A stretch of DNA of 64,000 nucleotides from Acuticoccus kalidii. GTDB lineage: Bacteria; Pseudomonadota; Alphaproteobacteria; Rhizobiales; Amorphaceae. This document shows, piece after piece, positions 24,877 to 33,308 of the stretch (position 1 is the first letter of the stretch; each line of letters opens with the position of its first letter). Where the stretch lies: positions 558,001-622,000 of the forward strand of contig NZ_JAKGCS010000024.1 of the NCBI RefSeq assembly GCF_021556395.1. Direction: 5' to 3'. The translations under genes and the position numbers were made by a program. The notes under the pieces were generated by a model that saw nothing but the letters and a program-made list of their open reading frames with translations, searched no databases and was not told where the DNA came from.

Positions 24877-25305
24877 TCAGCCGGCCGGAGGCCGCGTGAA
24901 GAAGACCGCCCGCCCCTGCGCGGCGACGCGACCGTCCTCGCCCGCCACCACGACGTCGGCGCTGCCGAGATTGGCGCCGCTGCGCACGACCGTCGCCGTC
25001 GCCGTCAGCGGCAGGACCGCCGGCCGCAGATAGTCGACGCGCATGTCGATCGTCGGGATTCCGCGGCCGAGGCCGGCGTGAAGCGCGGCATGTGCGGCAA
25101 TATCGACCAGCGCGGCGACGACGCCGCCATGCGCGACCGCCCCGTCCTCCCCGCGGTGGAGCTCTTCCCGGTCGGGAAGGTGCACCGTGACCGTGCCCGC
25201 GCTCCGGTCGCAGGCGAGGATGCGGCAATCGAGCCAGCGATGAAGGGGGGAGCGGTGAAGGAACGCGTTGAGGGCGTCGAGATCGTCCGAGGCGTCAGGC
25301 AACAT
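24877..25305 (-). CDS. PaaI-family hotdog thioesterase
   Basis: A 142-residue single hotdog domain. The PaaI/4HBT pattern is clear: VAHGGVVAALVDIAAHAALHAG (about residues 58-79, helix with the catalytic Asp) and TIDMRVDYLRPAVLPLTATATVVRSG on the following strands. Such enzymes hydrolyse aryl- or acyl-CoA thioesters in the cytoplasm, often rescuing CoA from blocked intermediates. The gene overlaps the LysR gene by 11 bases on the same strand and precedes importer 2 and the acyl-CoA ligase, so it likely serves the same CoA-dependent pathway. Confidence 0.9.
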   Translation of the reverse strand: MLPDASDDLDALNAFLHRSPLHRWLDCRILACDRSAGTVTVHLPDREELHRGEDGAVAHGGVVAALVDIAAHAALHAGLGRGIPTIDMRVDYLRPAVLPLTATATVVRSGANLGSADVVVAGEDGRVAAQGRAVFFTRPPAG

Positions 25306-26203
25306 TCAGCAAGGATTCTTCAAGGGTCGTTGAGGCGATCAGGTTGCGCAGCCACGTGAGGCCCGCATCATCATTCCGCCGCGAATGCCAGACCATCGAG
25401 ACGGGAAAGCCGTGCGTGCGGAACGGAAGTCGGCGGATGTCGATCTTGCGCCCGCGCGAGAACTCGTGCGCGAGGCGGCGCGGCAAGGTGAGCATCAGAT
25501 CCGACCCTTCGACGAGAACCGGCGCCGCAAGGCAAAAGGGCAGGCTCACCCGGTTCACACGCTCGAGATTCATCGTCTTCAACAGCCGGTCGACGTGGTT
25601 GCCGAGCCCGGTGCCGATGACGACATGGTTCGCCTCCAGATAGTCGGCGAGGGAGAGCGGTCCCCGCCCCGCGCCCTGGCTCGCACAGACCCATTCGTCC
25701 TCGAAGAGGACCTGTGTCTCGTGCTGCGGGTCGTCGCGCTCGTCGAAGGCGATGCAAAGGTCGGCATCGTCGCTGTCGATCGCCTGATGGATCGTGTCGT
25801 TGCCGATATTGTGGACGCAGATCTTGATGGTGCTCGACTGCGCCCGCACGTGCTCGACGATGCCGCCGAGGAGAACGAAGGCGCTATAATCGTTCATGCC
25901 GATACGGAAGGTGCGCTCGGAGGTGGCGGGGTCGAAGGTCTGCACTTCGCCGGTGAGGGCGCGGATCTGGGCGAGGGCCTGCGACACCGACCCCGCGATC
26001 TCGTAAGCGCGCTGGGTCGGAACCATCTCGTTCTTATGGCGCACGAAGAGCTGGTCATCGAACGCGAGCCGCAATTGGGCGAGGGAATTGCTGATCGCCG
26101 ACTGGCTGAGGCCGAGGATCTGACCGGCGCGCGTCGTGCTCCGCTGCGACATCATCGCTTCGAACACGACCAGAAGGTTGAGGTTGAAGTGACGCAGGTT
26201 CAT
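25295..26203 (-). CDS. LysR-family transcriptional regulator, NodD/NahR-like
   Basis: A 302-residue regulator starting at ATG 26203. It begins MNLRHFNLNLLVVFEAMMSQRSTTRAGQILGLSQSAISNSLAQLRLAFDDQLFVRHKNEMVPTQRA, the form seen in NodD, NahR and other aromatic-responsive LysR proteins. The effector domain follows (FRIGMNDYSAFVLLGGIVEHV, then DADLCIAFDE). Unusually for LysR, it heads the operon it probably controls, overlapping the thioesterase gene. A CGTCTG-CC-CAGACG palindrome lies just upstream. A phenolic or other aromatic effector is likely by family, not proven. Confidence 0.92.
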   Translation of the reverse strand: MNLRHFNLNLLVVFEAMMSQRSTTRAGQILGLSQSAISNSLAQLRLAFDDQLFVRHKNEMVPTQRAYEIAGSVSQALAQIRALTGEVQTFDPATSERTFRIGMNDYSAFVLLGGIVEHVRAQSSTIKICVHNIGNDTIHQAIDSDDADLCIAFDERDDPQHETQVLFEDEWVCASQGAGRGPLSLADYLEANHVVIGTGLGNHVDRLLKTMNLERVNRVSLPFCLAAPVLVEGSDLMLTLPRRLAHEFSRGRKIDIRRLPFRTHGFPVSMVWHSRRNDDAGLTWLRNLIASTTLEESLLNVA

Positions 26204-26215
26204 GGCCGATCGTTA

Positions 26216-26229
26216 CGTCTGCCCAGACG
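26216..26229. promoter_or_regulatory. Palindrome upstream of the NodD-like LysR gene
   Basis: CGTCTG-CC-CAGACG, a perfect 14-base palindrome 13 bases before the LysR start. A site for autoregulation or for RNA polymerase blocking is plausible; a neighbouring AraC gene ends at 26281. Confidence 0.35.
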
Positions 26230-26280
26230 AAGATCAAGCCACTAATTAAGGCAAACGCGTTCCGAAAGTGGGCAACCACC

Positions 26281-27162
26281 TCACCCCGTCGCGCGCGCGG
26301 GGGTGAGGCGGGCGATATCGGCCTTCGGCGGACGGCCGAACACCCGCGTATATTCGCGGCTGAACTGCGAGGGCGAGTTGAAGCCCACCGCAAAGCCCGC
26401 CTCGCGCGCCAGAACGCCCTCGGCGAGCATCAGCCGCCGCGCCTCCTGAAGGCGCAGCCGCGTCCGATATTGCAGCGGCGTCATGTCGGTGACGGTGCGG
26501 AAGTGGGCGAAGAACGAGGAGCGGCTCATGCCGGTGAGGCGGGCGAGCGTTGCAACGTCGATCTCGTCCCGGAAATTGACCGTGAGGTGGTCCACCGCGC
26601 GGGCGATGCGCCCGACCCGGCTACCGGGCGCGGCGATCGCGTGGATCAGCGCGCCTTGCGGACCGTTGAGCAGCCGCCAATGGAACTCGCGCAGCACCAG
26701 CGGCGCGAGCGCCTCGGCCTCGCGCGGATCGTCGAGCAGGCGCAGGAGCCGCACGGCGGCTTCGAGGATCCCCGGATCCGTCTCCGCAACACCCGTCGCA
26801 TGGCGCGGCGGCGGCATGTCGGCCTGATCGGCGACGAGATCGCTGATCAGCCCGCGATCGAACTCCACCTTGAGGCACAGATAAGGGCGCTCAGGGCTCG
26901 CCTCGATGACCGCGCCGAGGGCCGGAAGCTCCACCCCCACAACGAGATAATGACCCCGGTCATAGACGAGGTCGCGGCCGGCCATGCGCACATGCTTGCG
27001 GCCTTCACCGATCAGGCAGCACGAGGGCGGATAGGTCGTGTCGACGAGCTCGGTCCGCTCGGACGCGCGAATGACGCCGACGCCGGGCAGCATCGTTTCG
27101 CTGGCGCCGTCCGTCGGTTGGTGGCGGGCGATCAGCCCGGCGAGCTCGTCGGTCAGTGTCAT
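26281..27162 (-). CDS. AraC-family transcriptional regulator
   Basis: A 293-residue regulator from ATG 27162 (the frame is open further upstream but without family similarity). The N-terminal AraC_N cupin-like domain is seen in GVGVIRASERTELVDTTYPPSCCLIGEGRKHVRMAGRDLVYDRGHYLVVGVELPA. The C-terminal double helix-turn-helix covers about residues 195-290 (IDVATLARLTGMSRSSFFAHFRTVTDMTPLQYRTRLRLQEARRLML, then GFNSPSQFSREYTRVFGRPPKAD). It belongs to the group that often controls a divergent oxidoreductase or small stress gene. It is divergent from the exported Atu4866-like gene at 27285, its likely target. Confidence 0.92.
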   Translation of the reverse strand: MTLTDELAGLIARHQPTDGASETMLPGVGVIRASERTELVDTTYPPSCCLIGEGRKHVRMAGRDLVYDRGHYLVVGVELPALGAVIEASPERPYLCLKVEFDRGLISDLVADQADMPPPRHATGVAETDPGILEAAVRLLRLLDDPREAEALAPLVLREFHWRLLNGPQGALIHAIAAPGSRVGRIARAVDHLTVNFRDEIDVATLARLTGMSRSSFFAHFRTVTDMTPLQYRTRLRLQEARRLMLAEGVLAREAGFAVGFNSPSQFSREYTRVFGRPPKADIARLTPARATG

Positions 27163-27284
27163 CCGAACCGAGATAGTCACTCTGGACGATCGTGCAAGCC
27201 TGCAAGATCTCCGTTCTATCGCCCCCAGGCTGCGCGCCCCACCTCCCCATTCGACCGCACGCGATGCGGCACGAGAGGAGAGAC

Positions 27285-27647
27285 ATGGAACTGAGGCCCT
27301 TGATGACACGGACAATGTTCACGACCGCGCTCACCGCCTTCGCCTTTGCTTTTGCCGCTGCGCCGGCCCAATCGACGGAGACCACGATGTCAGATCATCC
27401 CGCAGATCATCCCTATGTCGGAATGTGGGTGACCGAGGACGGCCGCGTTCGCCAGGAGCTGTTGGCGAACGGCCGCTATGACGAAGCCCGCGGCACGCGC
27501 GAAAGCGCCTATCAGGGACGCTATGAGGTCGACGGCAACACCATCCAATATTGGGACGACACCGGCTTCACCGCCGACGGCACCTTCATCGATGGTGTCC
27601 TCCACCATGGCGGCATGGTGATGTACCGCGAGGAGGCTTCGCAATGA
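27285..27647 (+). CDS. Exported Atu4866-domain protein
   Basis: A 120-residue protein from ATG 27285 behind GAGGAGAG. A signal peptide follows a short N-extension (MTRTMFTTALTAFAFAFAAAPAQS). The mature part matches the Atu4866 family, named after an Agrobacterium protein: YVGMWVTEDGRVRQELL, NGRYDEARG, YQGRYEVDGNTIQYWDDTGFTADGTF, DGVLHHGGMVMYRE. It is a small beta-barrel of unknown biochemical role, often next to AraC regulators and SnoaL-like or oxidoreductase genes. Here its stop overlaps the next start (ATGA at 27644), so the two exported proteins are made together. It is likely to be AraC-controlled. Confidence 0.85.
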   Translation: MELRPLMTRTMFTTALTAFAFAFAAAPAQSTETTMSDHPADHPYVGMWVTEDGRVRQELLANGRYDEARGTRESAYQGRYEVDGNTIQYWDDTGFTADGTFIDGVLHHGGMVMYREEASQ

Positions 27648-28174
27648 CGCATGCACCCCTGCCCCTCCGCCCCCGCCGCGGCCTCCGTCACGCACTGCTC
27701 TGCGCCATCCTCGCGCCCTTCATCGCCGCGTCCCCGGTCGCGGCGCAGCCCCCGGCGGCCGAGGCGACCACCGAGGCCAACCGGCAGCTCGTCCGCGACG
27801 CGTTCGACGCCTGGGCGAACGGCGAGAGCGTTTTCGGCGAACTCCTCGCCGAGAATGTCGAGTGGACGATCCACGGGTCGGATCCCGTCGCCGGGACATA
27901 CACGAACCGCGCCGATTTCGTGGAGCGGGCCTCCGTGCCGCTCATCTCCCGGCTCGCCGGACCGCTGGTCCCCGAGGTGCACGCGATCTACGCCGATGGC
28001 GACACGGTGATCGTCCGCTTCGACGGCAGCGCGACGACGACCTCGGGCGCGCCCTATCGCAACCAGTTCGTCTGGATCTTCGAGCTCGCGGATGGAGAGG
28101 TCGTGCGGGCGGAAGCTTTCCTCGACCTTTCCGCCTACCGCACCGTCGTCGACAACAACGCGCCGCGCGGCTGA
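27644..28174 (+). CDS. Exported SnoaL/NTF2-like protein
   Basis: A 176-residue protein whose ATG overlaps the previous stop by four bases. A signal peptide covers about residues 1-36 (LRHALLCAILAPFIAASPVAAQ). The mature domain is a nuclear-transport-factor-2-like cone: ANRQLVRDAFDAWANGESVFGELLAENVEWTIHGSDPVAGTYTNRADFVERA, then VIVRFDGSATTTSGAPYRNQFVWIFELADGEVVRAEAFLDL. Such domains act as cyclases, isomerases or binding pockets. Export is unusual but occurs. No catalytic set can be assigned. It probably works with the Atu4866-like protein in the periplasm. Confidence 0.85.
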   Translation: MTHAPLPLRPRRGLRHALLCAILAPFIAASPVAAQPPAAEATTEANRQLVRDAFDAWANGESVFGELLAENVEWTIHGSDPVAGTYTNRADFVERASVPLISRLAGPLVPEVHAIYADGDTVIVRFDGSATTTSGAPYRNQFVWIFELADGEVVRAEAFLDLSAYRTVVDNNAPRG

Positions 28175-28254
28175 CGCCGCCAGAGGGTCTGGCCCCGGCT
28201 CATAGGCGGGGCGGCGGGCACGCGTGACAGGCCCCGCCACGACCGACACACTGC

Positions 28255-28282
28255 GGGCGCGCGGACATCTGTTCGCGCGCCC
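28255..28282 (+). terminator. Hairpin terminator between convergent genes
   Basis: GGGCGCGCG (28255-28263), a 10-base loop, then CGCGCGCCC (28274-28282), followed by TCTCTT. It lies between the convergent SnoaL-like gene (ends 28174) and LysR gene (ends 28368). The T-run is weak, so efficiency is uncertain. Confidence 0.5.
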
Positions 28283-28367
28283 TCTCTTGCCGGGCCGGCC
28301 GCGGACGTCCCCCGTGTCTATCCGACAGCGCGATAGCGTCCGCCGCTCGGGCCTCCGGCACAGCGCC

Positions 28368-29315
28368 TCACGACACCGCCTTCAGCGCCGCGTCCCCTTC
28401 AGCCTGCGCCTCACCCGTATCGATGCCGTCCACACGGCGGAGCCGCGCGATGGCGAACTCCGTGAAGGCGCGGACGACCGGCCGCATGAAGCGCACCGAT
28501 GGGTAGGCGAAGAACGCGTCGGAGGCGCGCAGCTCGTAGTCGGGCAGAATGCGCACCAGGCGGCCGTCGCCGAGCTCATCGGGAACGAGAAGCCGCTGGA
28601 TCGGCCCGACCGCGCGCCCTTCGATCAGCGTCCTCACCACGACATCCGGGTTGTTGCTGCGCAGGATCGGCCGCACGAGCGCCTCCGACGCCTCCCCCCC
28701 GCGATAAAGGGTCAGCGTGTCGAGCGGCGCCATCGACAGCGTGCTCACGACCGGAACGTCCGCCAGCTGGGCGAGCGAGTCGATCGGTCCGATCCGCGCC
28801 AGCAGCGCCGGCGTCGCGACGAGGATGCGCCGGACGACGCCGATCTGCCGGATGATGAGGCCCGGCGTCTCCGGCCGCCCGAGACGGAGCGCGAGATCGA
28901 AGTTCTCATAGACCAGATCGACCGTGCGATTTTCGAGCGCGAGGTCGACGGTCACGCCCGGATGCAGCTCCTGGAAATCGAGCACGAGCGGATGCAACTG
29001 CTTGGCGCCGATGCAGGTCGGGGCGTGGACGCGCAACAGCCCCTCCACCGCACCCATGTCGCGGCGCACGCCTTCCAATGCGGCGTCGATGGTGGCAAGC
29101 CCCTGCCGGCTCGCTTCATAAAGGGTCTGGCCGAGGGGCGTCGGCCGGACGAGGCGGGCCGAACGTTCGAGGAGGCGCGCGCCGACCTCCCCTTCGAGAT
29201 TTCGGATATGCTTGCTGACGGCAGGTTGCGACACCGACAGATCGCGCGCCGCCGCGCTGATCGAGCCACGCTCGACGGTTCGGACGAAAGCGCGAAGGGC
29301 GAGGGCGAGGTCCAT
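28368..29315 (-). CDS. LysR-family transcriptional regulator
   Basis: A 315-residue regulator from ATG 29315 with AAGAG upstream. The DNA-binding domain reads [62 protein letters not shown]. The effector domain follows ([59 protein letters not shown]). It is divergent from the SnoaL-like/RidA pair starting at 29460, separated by 144 bases with a TATGGG-N8-CCCATA palindrome. It probably controls that pair and itself. Confidence 0.92.
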   Translation of the reverse strand: MDLALALRAFVRTVERGSISAAARDLSVSQPAVSKHIRNLEGEVGARLLERSARLVRPTPLGQTLYEASRQGLATIDAALEGVRRDMGAVEGLLRVHAPTCIGAKQLHPLVLDFQELHPGVTVDLALENRTVDLVYENFDLALRLGRPETPGLIIRQIGVVRRILVATPALLARIGPIDSLAQLADVPVVSTLSMAPLDTLTLYRGGEASEALVRPILRSNNPDVVVRTLIEGRAVGPIQRLLVPDELGDGRLVRILPDYELRASDAFFAYPSVRFMRPVVRAFTEFAIARLRRVDGIDTGEAQAEGDAALKAVS

Positions 29316-29329
29316 ATCAAACTCTTGGT

Positions 29330-29349
29330 TATGGGCTACAGAACCCATA
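29330..29349. promoter_or_regulatory. LysR-type operator candidate
   Basis: TATGGG (29330-29335), eight bases, CCCATA (29344-29349): a perfect 6-8-6 inverted repeat 15 bases before the LysR start and upstream of the divergent SnoaL-like gene. Fits a LysR box in a shared control region. Confidence 0.5.
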
Positions 29350-29459
29350 GCTCAGAAGCGCTCTTCTGTCGCCTCACCTATATGCCGGCAAACGCAGCGT
29401 TCCGAGAGACGATCGACCGGCCGGCCGTCGTGCCGCGCCCCGGACAAAGGGCCGACATC

Positions 29460-29843
29460 ATGACCGACCTCGCCGAGAACAAGGCGAACGTGATCGCGTT
29501 CTACGAGATGATGTTCAACGATTGCCGACCGCGCGAGGCGATCGCCCTCTTTGCCGGTGACGACTATATCCAGCACAATCCGCACGTCGCGACCGGCAAG
29601 GACGGCTTCATCGCCTATTTCGAGCGGATGGCGCGCGAGTGGCCCGGCAAGCGCGTGGCGATCAAGCGCGCCGTAGCCGAAGGCGATCTGGTGGTTCTCC
29701 ACTGCCACCAGCATTGGCCGGGCGGCGCCGACTATGCGGCGATGGACATTTTCCGCCTCGATCATAACGGCAAGATCGTCGAGCATTGGGATGTTTTGCA
29801 GATTTTGCCGGCCTCGTCCGCCAACGCCAACGGCATGTTCTGA
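29460..29843 (+). CDS. SnoaL-like (NTF2-fold) cytoplasmic protein
   Basis: A 127-residue protein. The ATG at 29460 is chosen because similarity begins there; the frame is open far upstream only because it is antisense to the LysR gene. The pattern is that of predicted SnoaL-like aldol condensation enzymes: [57 protein letters not shown], then [46 protein letters not shown]. His and Asp in YIQHNP and the final EHWD block are conserved in the group. It is followed by a RidA gene. A role in detoxifying or cyclising a small metabolite is possible. Confidence 0.88.
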   Translation: MTDLAENKANVIAFYEMMFNDCRPREAIALFAGDDYIQHNPHVATGKDGFIAYFERMAREWPGKRVAIKRAVAEGDLVVLHCHQHWPGGADYAAMDIFRLDHNGKIVEHWDVLQILPASSANANGMF

Positions 29844-29893
29844 GCGGCCGCTGCCACCCTCCCCCTCTCCTCTCCAACGAGATCGGATATGAG

Positions 29894-30295
29894 ATGCCGA
29901 AACCGCAATTCTTCGTGACGCCCGGTTATGGCGAACGCCTTCGCGCCTCACACCACTATTCACAGGCCGTGAAAATCGGCGATCGGATCGAGACATCGGG
30001 CCAGGGCGGCGTGAACGACGATCTCGCCATCCCGCCCTCGCTCGACGACGAGATTGCGCTGGCGTTCCACAATGTCGAGCGAACCCTCGCCACCGCCGGG
30101 GCGAGCTGGCGCGACGTGGTGCACGTCAATTCCTACCATGTCGGCGGTTTCCCGCCGGAGGTCAATGCGATCATGACCCGGCTGTTTCGCCAGTATATGC
30201 CCGATCACGCCCCGATCTGGACGGAGACCGGCGTCGAGGCGCTCGCCCTGCCGGACATGCGGATCGAGATCCGCGTTACCGCCGTTCTCGCCTGA
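29894..30295 (+). CDS. RidA/YjgF-family protein
   Basis: A 133-residue protein from ATG 29894. The Rid pattern is seen in HHYSQAVKIGDRIETSGQGGVNDD, EIALAFHNVERTLATAGASWRDVVHVNSYHVG and PDHAPIWTETGVEALALPDMRIEIRVTAVLA. Archetypal RidA deaminates enamines/imines through an Arg near position 105; here the corresponding segment reads ALALPDMRIEI, so a divergent subgroup is likely. It lies 50 bases after the SnoaL-like gene and converges on TRAP importer 1. It may remove a reactive imine produced in the neighbouring pathway. Confidence 0.88.
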   Translation: MPKPQFFVTPGYGERLRASHHYSQAVKIGDRIETSGQGGVNDDLAIPPSLDDEIALAFHNVERTLATAGASWRDVVHVNSYHVGGFPPEVNAIMTRLFRQYMPDHAPIWTETGVEALALPDMRIEIRVTAVLA

Positions 30296-30344
30296 GGGGC
30301 CGGGCCGGCGGCGGGGATCGGGCCGGCGTGCGCCGACACGGTCC

Positions 30345-31652
30345 TCAACCGCGCGCGGTCATCAGCCCCGGCAGCCACAAGGCGATTTGCGGGAAGGCGA
30401 TCAGCAACGCGACGGCGACCGCCATCAGCAGGAAGAACGGCGCCGAGGCGAGCGCGACGAACCAGAGCGAGCGGCCCGTCAGCCCCTGCACCAGGAAGAG
30501 ATTGAAGCCGATCGGCGGGGTGATGAGCGCCATTTCGCCCACCAGCACCACGAAGACGCCGAACCACACCATGTCGATCCCGGCCGCCCGCACCATGCCT
30601 TCGACGATGACGATCGTGAGGACGATCATCGAGATCCCGTCGAGGACGCAGCCGAGCAGCATGTAGAAGACGAGGAGCACCAGGATCAGCGCCGTCGGCG
30701 ACAGCGACATCGCGTTGATCCACGCGGCGAGATCGCGCGGCAGGCCGGTGAAGCCCATCGCCATGGTGACGAAGGCGGACCCGGCCACGAGAAGCACGAT
30801 CATCGACGTCGTGCGCACGGTCGACATCAACGAGTCCGACAGCGCCGCGAGGGTGAGCTCGCCGCGGATGGCGGCGAGGATCAGCGCGCCGAGGACGCCG
30901 AGCGCGGCCGCTTCCGTCGGCGCGGCGATGCCGGCATAGATCGAGCCGATCACCATGACGATGAGGCCGACCACCGGCAAAAGCTCGACGAACCCGCTGA
31001 GGATCTCGCGCGGCTTCGCTCGTTCCTCGCGCAGCGCGCGGCCGGTCGGCGTCACGAGGCCCCAGATCATGAGATAGGCGAAGAAGAGGCCCGCCAGCAT
31101 CAGCCCCGGAATGACGCCGGCGAGGAACAGCCGGGCGATCGATTCCTGCACCAGGACGCCATAGAGGATCATCGTGATCGACGGCGGAATGAGGAGGCCG
31201 AGCGTTCCCGCGCCGGCGAGCGAACCGGCGACGAGGCGATCCGGATAGCCGCGCTTTTTCAGCTCCGGCATCGTGATCTTCCCGACCGTCATCAAGGTGG
31301 CGGCGGAGGAGCCCGAGATCGCCGCGAACGCCGTGCAGCCCGCGACATTGACGTGAAGCAGTCCGCCCGGCAGCCGTCGCAGCACCGGCGAGAGGCCGTT
31401 GAACAGCCCCTCCGCGAGCCGCGCGCGGAACAGGATCTCCCCCATCCAGACGAAGAGCGGCAGGGACGCGAGGCCCCAACTCGAGATGCTCGACCAGACG
31501 GCGGTGGCCATCGCCGGCCCCATGGCCCGGCTCGTCGCGAGTTCCATCGCGACCATGCCGACGACGATGAGCGCCGCGCCGATCCACACGCCGAGGCCGA
31601 GCACGAGGACGAGAACGACGAGTAGGCCGATGCCGAGGGTAACGGGATCCAT
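30345..31652 (-). CDS. TRAP transporter large permease (DctM), system 1
   Basis: A 435-residue inner-membrane protein from ATG 31652. It has about 12 hydrophobic segments and the DctM blocks LFVWMGEILFRARLAEGLFNGLSPVLRRLPGGLLHVNVAGCTAFAAISGSSAAT, GLLIPPSITMILYGVLVQESIARLFLAGVIPG, and GEMALITPPIGFNLFLVQGL near the end. It carries out sodium-driven uptake of an organic acid delivered by the periplasmic DctP at 32215, with the small subunit at 31657 (4 bases away). The operon order on the minus strand is DctP, DctQ, DctM. Its neighbours, a creatinase-like hydrolase and a LysR, suggest a nitrogen-containing acid substrate. Confidence 0.92.
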   Translation of the reverse strand: MDPVTLGIGLLVVLVLVLGLGVWIGAALIVVGMVAMELATSRAMGPAMATAVWSSISSWGLASLPLFVWMGEILFRARLAEGLFNGLSPVLRRLPGGLLHVNVAGCTAFAAISGSSAATLMTVGKITMPELKKRGYPDRLVAGSLAGAGTLGLLIPPSITMILYGVLVQESIARLFLAGVIPGLMLAGLFFAYLMIWGLVTPTGRALREERAKPREILSGFVELLPVVGLIVMVIGSIYAGIAAPTEAAALGVLGALILAAIRGELTLAALSDSLMSTVRTTSMIVLLVAGSAFVTMAMGFTGLPRDLAAWINAMSLSPTALILVLLVFYMLLGCVLDGISMIVLTIVIVEGMVRAAGIDMVWFGVFVVLVGEMALITPPIGFNLFLVQGLTGRSLWFVALASAPFFLLMAVAVALLIAFPQIALWLPGLMTARG

Positions 31653-31656
31653 CGGC

Positions 31657-32199
31657 TCAACCGTCCTCGTCGACGAGGAGATTGCCGTCGCGGCGTCGCA
31701 CCGGGGAGCGGCCGGTCGCGGCGTAAAGGACGAGACCATGCGTCAGCGCGATCGCGAAGACGACGACACCGACGGCGATGGGAAGTTGCGGGATCCACAG
31801 CGGCAGCGCGTCCGAGCGGTCGCTGATGTCGCCATAGCGCACCGAGATGCGCACGAGCCGGACGAGATACCAGGCGAGATAGGCGACCACGCCGGCCGTG
31901 ACGGCGAGCGCCAGCATATCCACCCGCCGCCGCACCGCGCCGCCGAGGGCCGACAATGCAAGGTCGACGCGGATGTGACCGCCGGCGCGGAAGGTGTGGG
32001 CGAGCCCGAGGCTGCCGGCGGCGCCCAGCAAGTAGCCGGCCCCTTCGGTGAGGCCGGGCACATAGGCGCCGAAGAACCGGCTCACGATGCTGGTCAGGAC
32101 GAGAGCGAAGATCGCCACCACCGAGAGCGCGGCGAGGATCGCGCACAGGCCATAAAGGCCTGACAACACCGTGTCCGCAGCGCGCGCGATCGCTCTCAT
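31657..32199 (-). CDS. TRAP transporter small permease (DctQ), system 1
   Basis: A 180-residue membrane protein with four hydrophobic segments (VLSGLYGLCAILAALSVVAIFALVLTSIVSRFF, GYLLGAAGSLGLAHTFRAGGHIRVDL, MLALAVTAGVVAYLAWYLVRLV, LPIAVGVVVFAIALTHGLVLY). GGHIRVDL matches the conserved DctQ stretch. It bridges DctP and DctM. It starts 15 bases after the DctP stop. Confidence 0.9.
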   Translation of the reverse strand: MRAIARAADTVLSGLYGLCAILAALSVVAIFALVLTSIVSRFFGAYVPGLTEGAGYLLGAAGSLGLAHTFRAGGHIRVDLALSALGGAVRRRVDMLALAVTAGVVAYLAWYLVRLVRISVRYGDISDRSDALPLWIPQLPIAVGVVVFAIALTHGLVLYAATGRSPVRRRDGNLLVDEDG

Positions 32200-32214
32200 A
32201 CCGGCCCGTCGATC

Positions 32215-33216
32215 CTACTGCGCGGCGCGGTAGGCTTCGATGACAGACGCACCCTCGTCGCCAGCCGATTCGACCCATTCGTCGACCATGGTGTCACCGA
32301 TGGACTTCAGCGATTCGGCAAGTTCGGCGGACGGCTCTTCGACGGTCATCCCGGCTTCGCGCATCGTGTCGATATAGCCCTGGTTCACGGTCTCCATCTC
32401 CTGCCAGACGGCGGCCTCGGCCTGCGCCGCAGCCTCCATCAGAGCGGTCTGCGTCTCCTCATCGAGGCCGTTCCAGGTGTCGAGGTTCACGAGCACCACC
32501 GACTTCGGCAACCACGCATTCACGAGATAGAAATAGTCCACATAGTCCCAGATCTTCTGGAACACGCCGATGGCGCCGGAGGCCATCATGCTTTCCGCCA
32601 TGCCGGTGGAAAAGGCCTGCGCGATCTCGCTCGCCTCGGTCCGCGTCGGCACCGCGCCCATCAGCTCCGCAAGGCGGGTCGTCGACGGGTCGTAGGCGCG
32701 GAAGCGCTTGCCTTCCATGTCCTCGATCGTGGTCACTTCGCTGTTCACGAAGAGGCCCTGAGGCGGCCAGATCGGCGCGAAGAGGAGCTTGAGGCCGCGT
32801 TCTTCGAGGGCCGCCTCGAGCGCCGGGCGGGAGGCGTCGTAAAGGGCGCGCGCCTCGGCCGCGTTGGTGGCGAGGAACGGCACCGTGTCGAGCCCGAAGA
32901 TCGGCGCCTCGGCGGAGTGCGCGCCGAGGAAGCGCGCGCCGATCGGCACCTGGCCCTCGCGCACCGCACGCAGGATCTCCGACCCGCCATAGAGCGAGCC
33001 GCCCGGATGGACGGTGATGTCGATCTCACCGCCGGTGCGCTCGCGCACGTCTTCGGCGAAGGCGATATAGGCCTGGGTGATGAAGTTGCCGGCGCCATAG
33101 GCGGTGGGCATGTCCCACTGCTCGGCGGCCGCGGGGGCGGCGGACGCGAGGAGGCCCGCAACGGCCGCCGCCAAGGCGGCCTTGGGGCGGAAGACGGCGA
33201 AAATCGGCTCAGACAT
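32215..33216 (-). CDS. TRAP transporter substrate-binding protein (DctP), system 1
   Basis: A 333-residue periplasmic protein from ATG 33216. A signal peptide covers about residues 1-31 (PKAALAAAVAGLLASAAPAAAE). The DctP fold shows in WDMPTAYGAGNFITQAYIAFAEDVRERTGGEIDITVHPGGSLYGGSEILRAVREGQVPIGARFLG and FFLYLVNAWLPKSVVLVN-type blocks; the Arg that usually grips a carboxylate lies in EGKRFRAYDPSTTRLAELMGAVP. It binds an acidic compound and passes it to DctQM. It lies 90 bases downstream of the M24 gene on the same strand, so the operon may start at the M24 gene. Confidence 0.9.
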   Translation of the reverse strand: MSEPIFAVFRPKAALAAAVAGLLASAAPAAAEQWDMPTAYGAGNFITQAYIAFAEDVRERTGGEIDITVHPGGSLYGGSEILRAVREGQVPIGARFLGAHSAEAPIFGLDTVPFLATNAAEARALYDASRPALEAALEERGLKLLFAPIWPPQGLFVNSEVTTIEDMEGKRFRAYDPSTTRLAELMGAVPTRTEASEIAQAFSTGMAESMMASGAIGVFQKIWDYVDYFYLVNAWLPKSVVLVNLDTWNGLDEETQTALMEAAAQAEAAVWQEMETVNQGYIDTMREAGMTVEEPSAELAESLKSIGDTMVDEWVESAGDEGASVIEAYRAAQ

Positions 33217-33308
33217 GGTGGTCCCTTTCGTCGCTGGGCCGCCGCGGCGCGCCCACTGTGGCGGCCCGCTCGGCGTCGTGCATAGATCGTCGGTCGTCAC
33301 GAAGCGCT

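Noticed and set aside
28224-29459. Long plus-strand extension in front of the SnoaL-like gene at 29460
   Set aside because: It is antisense to the LysR gene and has no protein-family similarity; the true start is at 29460.
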